From positions 618,140 through 682,139 of the forward strand of contig NZ_BMNC01000002.1 of NCBI RefSeq assembly GCF_014646255.1: DNA of 64,000 nt, in the 5' to 3' direction. The position numbers and the translations under genes were made by a program. The notes beneath the pieces were generated by a model that saw nothing but the letters and a program-made list of their open reading frames with translations, was not told the DNA's origin and made no database searches. This stretch comes from Lentzea pudingi (GTDB lineage: Bacteria; Actinomycetota; Actinomycetes; Mycobacteriales; Pseudonocardiaceae). Of this stretch, positions 60,564 to 64,000 are shown piece after piece. Each line of letters begins with the position of its first letter. Positions within the stretch are counted from its first letter, which is position 1.

Positions 60564-61628
60564 TCAGCAGAACACGTGGTCGAGCAGCTTGCGATAGCCA
60601 TCGCCGGGGCTCGCGCCGTCGGCCGCCTCGGTGAGCGACAGTTCGAGGCGCTTGCCTTCCGGCGTGCCGACCATCATCGTCCCGTAGCCGTGGATCTGGC
60701 CGTCGTGGCCGTAGACCTTCGTACCGCAGGGCAACGACGCGACCGCGAGGCCCAGACCGTAGTCCGGGCTCACCGTTGTCGTCTTCGTGAGTTCCCTCTG
60801 CTGCAAGGGTTTGAGCAGCTTTCCGGCCAGCAGTGCCGTCAGGAACGTGTCCAGGTCGCGGGTCGTCGAGATCATCTCTCCCGCCGCCCAGCCCCACGAC
60901 GGGTTGAGCCGCGTGACGTCCACGGGCTTGCCGGAGGCGTCGGGGAAGTAGCCGTGCGCGTGCGGGCCGGGCACCTCCACCGAGTTCCTGGGCAGCACGG
61001 TGTCCTTGAGCCGCAACGGCTTCAGGATCCGCTGCTCGACCGCCTGCTGGAACGGCCTGCCGGTGATCTCCTCGACCAGCAGACCCGCCACGACGTAGTT
61101 CGTGTTGGAGTAGTTCCAACTCGTGCCGGGCTCGAAGTCCAGTGGCTTGCTCGTGGAGATCGCGAGCAGCTCCTGGGGCTTCCACGTCCTGAAGCGGATC
61201 GACGGGAACCCTGCCGGGTCGAGCGGCATCGAGTCCGTGTAGTTGTGGAGGCCGCTGGTGTGCTGCAACAACTGCCGGACGGTGATGCGGCCGTCGACCA
61301 GGCCGGGCAGGTAGCGGACGACCGGCGCGTCCAGGCCGAGCTTCCCCTCCCCCGCGAGCTGCAGGACCACGGTCGACACCAACGGCTTGGTGACGCTGCC
61401 GATGCGGAAGGTTCCGTTGTGCGGCACGGGTTTGCGGGAACCCTGCTCGGCGACACCGGAGCGGACGGTGTCACGCCCGTTGATCCGCGCCTGGATGCCC
61501 AGTGCGCCACCGGATGCCGTGAGCTGGTCGATGATCTCCTGCACGGCACCCTGCCGGGCCGGTGCCGCCGAAGCGACACCGACCGTGGCGAGCAGGGTGG
61601 CCGCGGTGAGTGCGGCTACCAGTCTCAT
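60564..61628 (-). CDS. Exported serine hydrolase (beta-lactamase/DD-peptidase family), copy 1
   Basis: The 354-residue class-C-type penicillin-recognising hydrolase has a signal peptide (RLVAALTAATLLATVGVASA). The active-site Ser is in GSVTKPLVST (SxxK), with a YSNTNY motif (YxN) and KVYGHDGQIHGYG (HxG in place of KTG). The last residues are DHVFC. Relatives cleave D-alanyl peptides or esters. Its ATG lies 2 nt after the stop of copy 2, so copies 1 and 2 are one transcript. It differs most from the other two, with KP after the SxxT. A Cys in LPCGTK and the terminal Cys could form a disulphide. Confidence 0.9.
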   Translation of the reverse strand: MRLVAALTAATLLATVGVASAAPARQGAVQEIIDQLTASGGALGIQARINGRDTVRSGVAEQGSRKPVPHNGTFRIGSVTKPLVSTVVLQLAGEGKLGLDAPVVRYLPGLVDGRITVRQLLQHTSGLHNYTDSMPLDPAGFPSIRFRTWKPQELLAISTSKPLDFEPGTSWNYSNTNYVVAGLLVEEITGRPFQQAVEQRILKPLRLKDTVLPRNSVEVPGPHAHGYFPDASGKPVDVTRLNPSWGWAAGEMISTTRDLDTFLTALLAGKLLKPLQQRELTKTTTVSPDYGLGLAVASLPCGTKVYGHDGQIHGYGTMMVGTPEGKRLELSLTEAADGASPGDGYRKLLDHVFC

Positions 61629-61630
61629 GA

Positions 61631-62722
61631 TCAGCAGAAGACCTCGGTGAGGATCTTGTTGAAGGCATCGCCGGGGTCGCCCTCGGTGGGGCCGCTGGTG
61701 GCGTTCATCTCGAAGCGCTTCTTGCTGTCCGGCGTGCTCAGCAGCTGCGACGAGTATCCGGGGATGCCCCCGCCGTGACCCCACACCTTCGTGCCGCACG
61801 GCAGGGTCTCGACCTGCAGGCCGAGGCCGTACTGGGGGCTGACGGCCGTGGTCTTGCCGATCTCCTGCTGCTGCGCGGGCTTGAGCAGCTTGCCGCTCGA
61901 CAACGCGGTGACGAACGTGTCGAGGTCGCGCGTCGTGGAGATCATCTCGCCGGCGGCCCAGGCGACCGACGGGTTCAGACGGGTGATCTCGGACGGCTTG
62001 CCCGCCACGGTCCAGTAGGCGCGGGCGTGCGGGCCGCTGATGGCGACCTTGTTGCCGGGCACCTCGGTGTCCTTGAGGCGCAACGGCTTCAGGATCCGCT
62101 GTTCGACGGCCTTCTCGTACGGCCTGCCGGTGAGCTTCTCGATCAGCAGGCCGGCGACGACGTAGTTGGTGTTGGAGTAGTTCCACTTCGTGCCGGGTTC
62201 GAAGTCGAGCGGCTTGGACGTGGAGAGCGCGAGCAGCTCCTGCGGCGACCAGTTCTTGTAGCGGATCTTCTCGAACTCGTCGGGGCTGAGCGGCAACGCG
62301 TCGGTGTAGTTGAAGAGTCCGCTCGTGTGCTGCAGGACCTGGCGGACGGTGATGCGGCTGTCGACCAGACCCGGCAGGTACCGGACGACCGGCGCGTCCA
62401 GGTCGACCTTTCCCTCACCCGCGAGCTGCAGCAGCACCGTCGACACGAACGTCTTGGTGATGCTGCCGACGCGGAACCTGCCGTTCTCCGGCACGGGCCT
62501 GGTGGTGTTCAGCTCGGCCGTGCCGGAGGTGGCGGTGAAGCGCTGCCGCCCGTCCGTGATCCTGGCCTGCACGCCCAGGGCGGCCCCGCTCTGCGTGACC
62601 TGGTCGAGAGCCTGCTGGATGACTTTGCGGTCGACGGACGACGTGTCCGCCGACGCGACTCCCACGGTGGTCAGGGCCAGCAGGCTCGTCGCGGTGACTG
62701 TGGCTACCAATCGAATCCCCAT
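61631..62722 (-). CDS. Exported serine hydrolase, copy 2
   Basis: This 363-residue paralogue of its neighbours has a signal peptide (RLVATVTATSLLALTTVGVA), GSITKTFVST with the nucleophile Ser, YSNTNYVVAG, and KVWGHGGGIPGYSS (HxG). It ends TEVFC, with LPCGTK as the likely disulphide partner. The start ATG 62722 is set by the signal peptide; an upstream in-frame ATG would add a hydrophilic extension. It lies 81 bp downstream of copy 3. The three genes appear to arise from tandem duplication and retain every catalytic residue. Confidence 0.9.
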   Translation of the reverse strand: MGIRLVATVTATSLLALTTVGVASADTSSVDRKVIQQALDQVTQSGAALGVQARITDGRQRFTATSGTAELNTTRPVPENGRFRVGSITKTFVSTVLLQLAGEGKVDLDAPVVRYLPGLVDSRITVRQVLQHTSGLFNYTDALPLSPDEFEKIRYKNWSPQELLALSTSKPLDFEPGTKWNYSNTNYVVAGLLIEKLTGRPYEKAVEQRILKPLRLKDTEVPGNKVAISGPHARAYWTVAGKPSEITRLNPSVAWAAGEMISTTRDLDTFVTALSSGKLLKPAQQQEIGKTTAVSPQYGLGLQVETLPCGTKVWGHGGGIPGYSSQLLSTPDSKKRFEMNATSGPTEGDPGDAFNKILTEVFC

Positions 62723-62803
62723 GCTCACACTCTGTCGAGGCTGGGCGTCACCGCGCATCCACCTTCAGTCGTACGGAGTCCCTAGGGGTTTTGCTGAGAG
62801 TCG

Positions 62804-63886
62804 TCAGCAGAAGATCTCGTTGATCAGCTTGAGGTAGGCCTGCGACGGGTCGCCCGTGCCGATGCCGGCGCTGACGCTGAACTCCACGCGGCGCTTCAGG
62901 TCGGGCGTCGAGTAGGCGTAGCTCACGTAGCCCGGCACACCGCCGGGGTGGCCGATGATCATCGTGCCGCACGGGGCCTTCTCCACGAAGACGCCGAGCC
63001 CGTAGTCGGTGCTCACCGCGGTCGTCCTGGTCAGTTCGGCCTGTTGGGCGGGCTCGAGCAGCTTGCCGGTGAGCAGTGCGGCGTAGAAGGTGTCGAGGTC
63101 CCTGGTGGTCGTGATGACGTCGCCGACGGCCCAGAACACGGACGGGTTCCAGCGCGTGGTGTCGACCGGCTGCCCGTTCACGATCCCGTACGAGTGGGCG
63201 TGCGGGCCGCGGATCTCCGGGTCGTCGCCTGGGAACGTGGTCTCGTTGAGGTGCAAAGGCTTCAACACTCGTTGCGAGGCGGCCTTCTCGTACTCCTCGC
63301 CCGTGACCTTCTCGATCAGCAGGCCGAGGATGACGTAGTTGGTGTTGTTGTACTCCCACGCGGTGCCGGGCTCGAACTGGAGCGGCTGGCTCGTGGAGAT
63401 CGCGACCAGCTCCTCCGGCCGCCACTGCCTGAACCTGATCGGCTCGAAGCCCTGCGGGTCGAACGGGAGAGCGTTCGTGTAGTTGAAGAGCCCGCTGGTC
63501 ATCTGGAGCAGCTGGCGGACGGTGATGCGCTGGTCGATCAGGCCCGGCAGGTAGCGCTCCACCGGGGCGTCCAGCTCGACCCTTCCCTCACCGGCGAGCT
63601 GCAGCACGACGGTCGAGGTGAAGGTCTTCGTGATGCTGCCCGCGCGGAACCGGCCGTTGAGCGGGACCGGGCGCGGGGAGTTCCTCTCGGCGGTGCCGGA
63701 CCGCGCGGTGAAGCGGGTCCGGCCGTCCGTCACGCGGATCTGGGTGCCCTGGGCGACCCCGATCGCGACGATCTCGTCGATGCCCTCCTGGACGATCCGG
63801 CGGTCGACACCGGTGTTGTCGGCGACCGCGGTTCCGGTGAAGAGCAGGCTGAATGCGGCTGTGGTGGCGAGTAAGCGTGTCCCCAT
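62804..63886 (-). CDS. Exported serine hydrolase, copy 3
   Basis: The 360-residue paralogue has a signal peptide (TRLLATTAAFSLLFTGTAVA), GSITKTFTST, YNNTNYVILG (YxN kept, Ser changed to Asn) and MIIGHPGGVPGYVS (HxG). It ends NEIFC, with APCGTM for the second Cys. ATG 63886 is chosen because the signal peptide follows directly and GGGGGC is nearby; an earlier ATG gives no signal peptide. First gene of the triplet. A 9-bp inverted repeat lies 41-74 bp upstream of the start. Confidence 0.9.
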   Translation of the reverse strand: MGTRLLATTAAFSLLFTGTAVADNTGVDRRIVQEGIDEIVAIGVAQGTQIRVTDGRTRFTARSGTAERNSPRPVPLNGRFRAGSITKTFTSTVVLQLAGEGRVELDAPVERYLPGLIDQRITVRQLLQMTSGLFNYTNALPFDPQGFEPIRFRQWRPEELVAISTSQPLQFEPGTAWEYNNTNYVILGLLIEKVTGEEYEKAASQRVLKPLHLNETTFPGDDPEIRGPHAHSYGIVNGQPVDTTRWNPSVFWAVGDVITTTRDLDTFYAALLTGKLLEPAQQAELTRTTAVSTDYGLGVFVEKAPCGTMIIGHPGGVPGYVSYAYSTPDLKRRVEFSVSAGIGTGDPSQAYLKLINEIFC

Positions 63887-63926
63887 GCCCCCACAACGCC
63901 TCAGTAGGGGCGTTTTGCTGCCTTCA

Positions 63927-63960
63927 TGGCCGAAACCAGCATGGGACGCACTTTCGGCCA
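63927..63960. promoter_or_regulatory. Inverted repeat upstream of serine hydrolase triplet
   Basis: TGGCCGAAA (63927-63935) and TTTCGGCCA (63952-63960) are perfect 9-bp inverted arms with a 16-bp spacer, in the promoter region of the first serine hydrolase gene. They could be an operator for a dimeric regulator. Confidence 0.45.
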
Positions 63961-64000
63961 ATGCGCGTCTTCCTGGCACGAGAACGGCGGCAGGAAGCCA

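Noticed and set aside
61775..62785. Long plus-strand frame antisense to the serine hydrolase genes, and similar long frames throughout
   Set aside because: These are GC-driven shadow frames with arginine/glycine/alanine-rich, non-globular translations and no ribosome binding sites.

Overview
The window is 64 kb of very GC-rich DNA from a filamentous actinobacterium. Abundant GTG starts, ECF (SigE-type) sigma factors, AfsR/SARP- and LAL-type regulators, an XRE-DUF5753 regulator, an S-adenosyl methyltransferase of the PF04672 type, F420-type luciferase-like enzymes and DasR-type operators in front of chitinolytic genes all fit the Pseudonocardiaceae (Lentzea/Saccharothrix/Actinosynnema-like). 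That placement is inferred from gene content, not from a search. I see no rRNA, tRNA, CRISPR array, prophage or insertion sequence. The region looks like chromosomal arm DNA rich in regulators and secreted hydrolases.

Layout. 1-9.1 kb: end of an unknown gene, ECF sigma plus TPR protein, SAM methyltransferase, a frameshifted secreted PI-PLC/ricin gene, a second ECF sigma translationally coupled to an LCP-family membrane protein, and a LAL regulator. 9.2-13.4 kb: secreted C39-like protein, TetR, two GT1 glycosyltransferases, STAS protein. 13.5-17.2 kb: decayed BBE-type flavoenzyme divergent from a LysR gene, then a divergent EF-Tu (tuf3 type). 17.2-22.1 kb: tightly overlapped minus-strand operon (nucleotidyltransferase, BON, metallophosphoesterase, ThDP enzyme, F420-type LLM oxidoreductase, DUF6766). 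22.1-31.8 kb: GNAT, zinc ribbon, DUF998, SRPBCC plus alpha/beta hydrolase, MFS, Pr6Pr, DUF2000, AraC plus SARP, FAD monooxygenase. 31.8-34.6 kb: AA10 lytic polysaccharide monooxygenase co-transcribed with a DUF305 lipoprotein under DasR-like operators, and a second DUF305 lipoprotein. 34.7-48.4 kb: proline iminopeptidase, tannase-family esterase, APC permease, GGDEF/HD-GYP protein, DUF2306, secreted PPIase, cobF, TetR with three phased operators and an SDR, LuxR-type regulator and a TAP-type exported hydrolase. 48.4-52.8 kb: broken SMI1/KNR4 gene, PP2C phosphatase divergent from an HTH-N6-DNA methylase and a Ser/Thr kinase, then an AlkA-like glycosylase. 52.9-58.6 kb: orphan NarL-type response regulator, zinc-finger LuxR ATPase, HAD phosphatase with ribB, XRE-DUF5753. 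58.8-64 kb: DasR-controlled GH18 chitinase and three tandem exported serine hydrolases.

How parts work together. The GH18 chitinase and the LPMO, 25 kb apart, carry the same inverted-repeat operator type and probably form part of one chitin regulon; the LPMO shares a transcript with a His/Met-bearing DUF305 lipoprotein that could supply its copper. The phosphatase/methylase/kinase trio shares one 53-bp promoter region and could form a phospho-switch around a DNA methylase. Many genes have a TANNNT -10 element 6-8 nt before the start codon and no Shine-Dalgarno, so leaderless transcripts should be common. Seven of twelve convergent gene pairs overlap or abut at their stops. The most rewarding candidates for follow-up are the LPMO-DUF305 operon, the methylase/kinase/phosphatase locus, the 17-22 kb operon, and the EF-Tu paralogue carrying a residue known from kirromycin-resistant EF-Tu.
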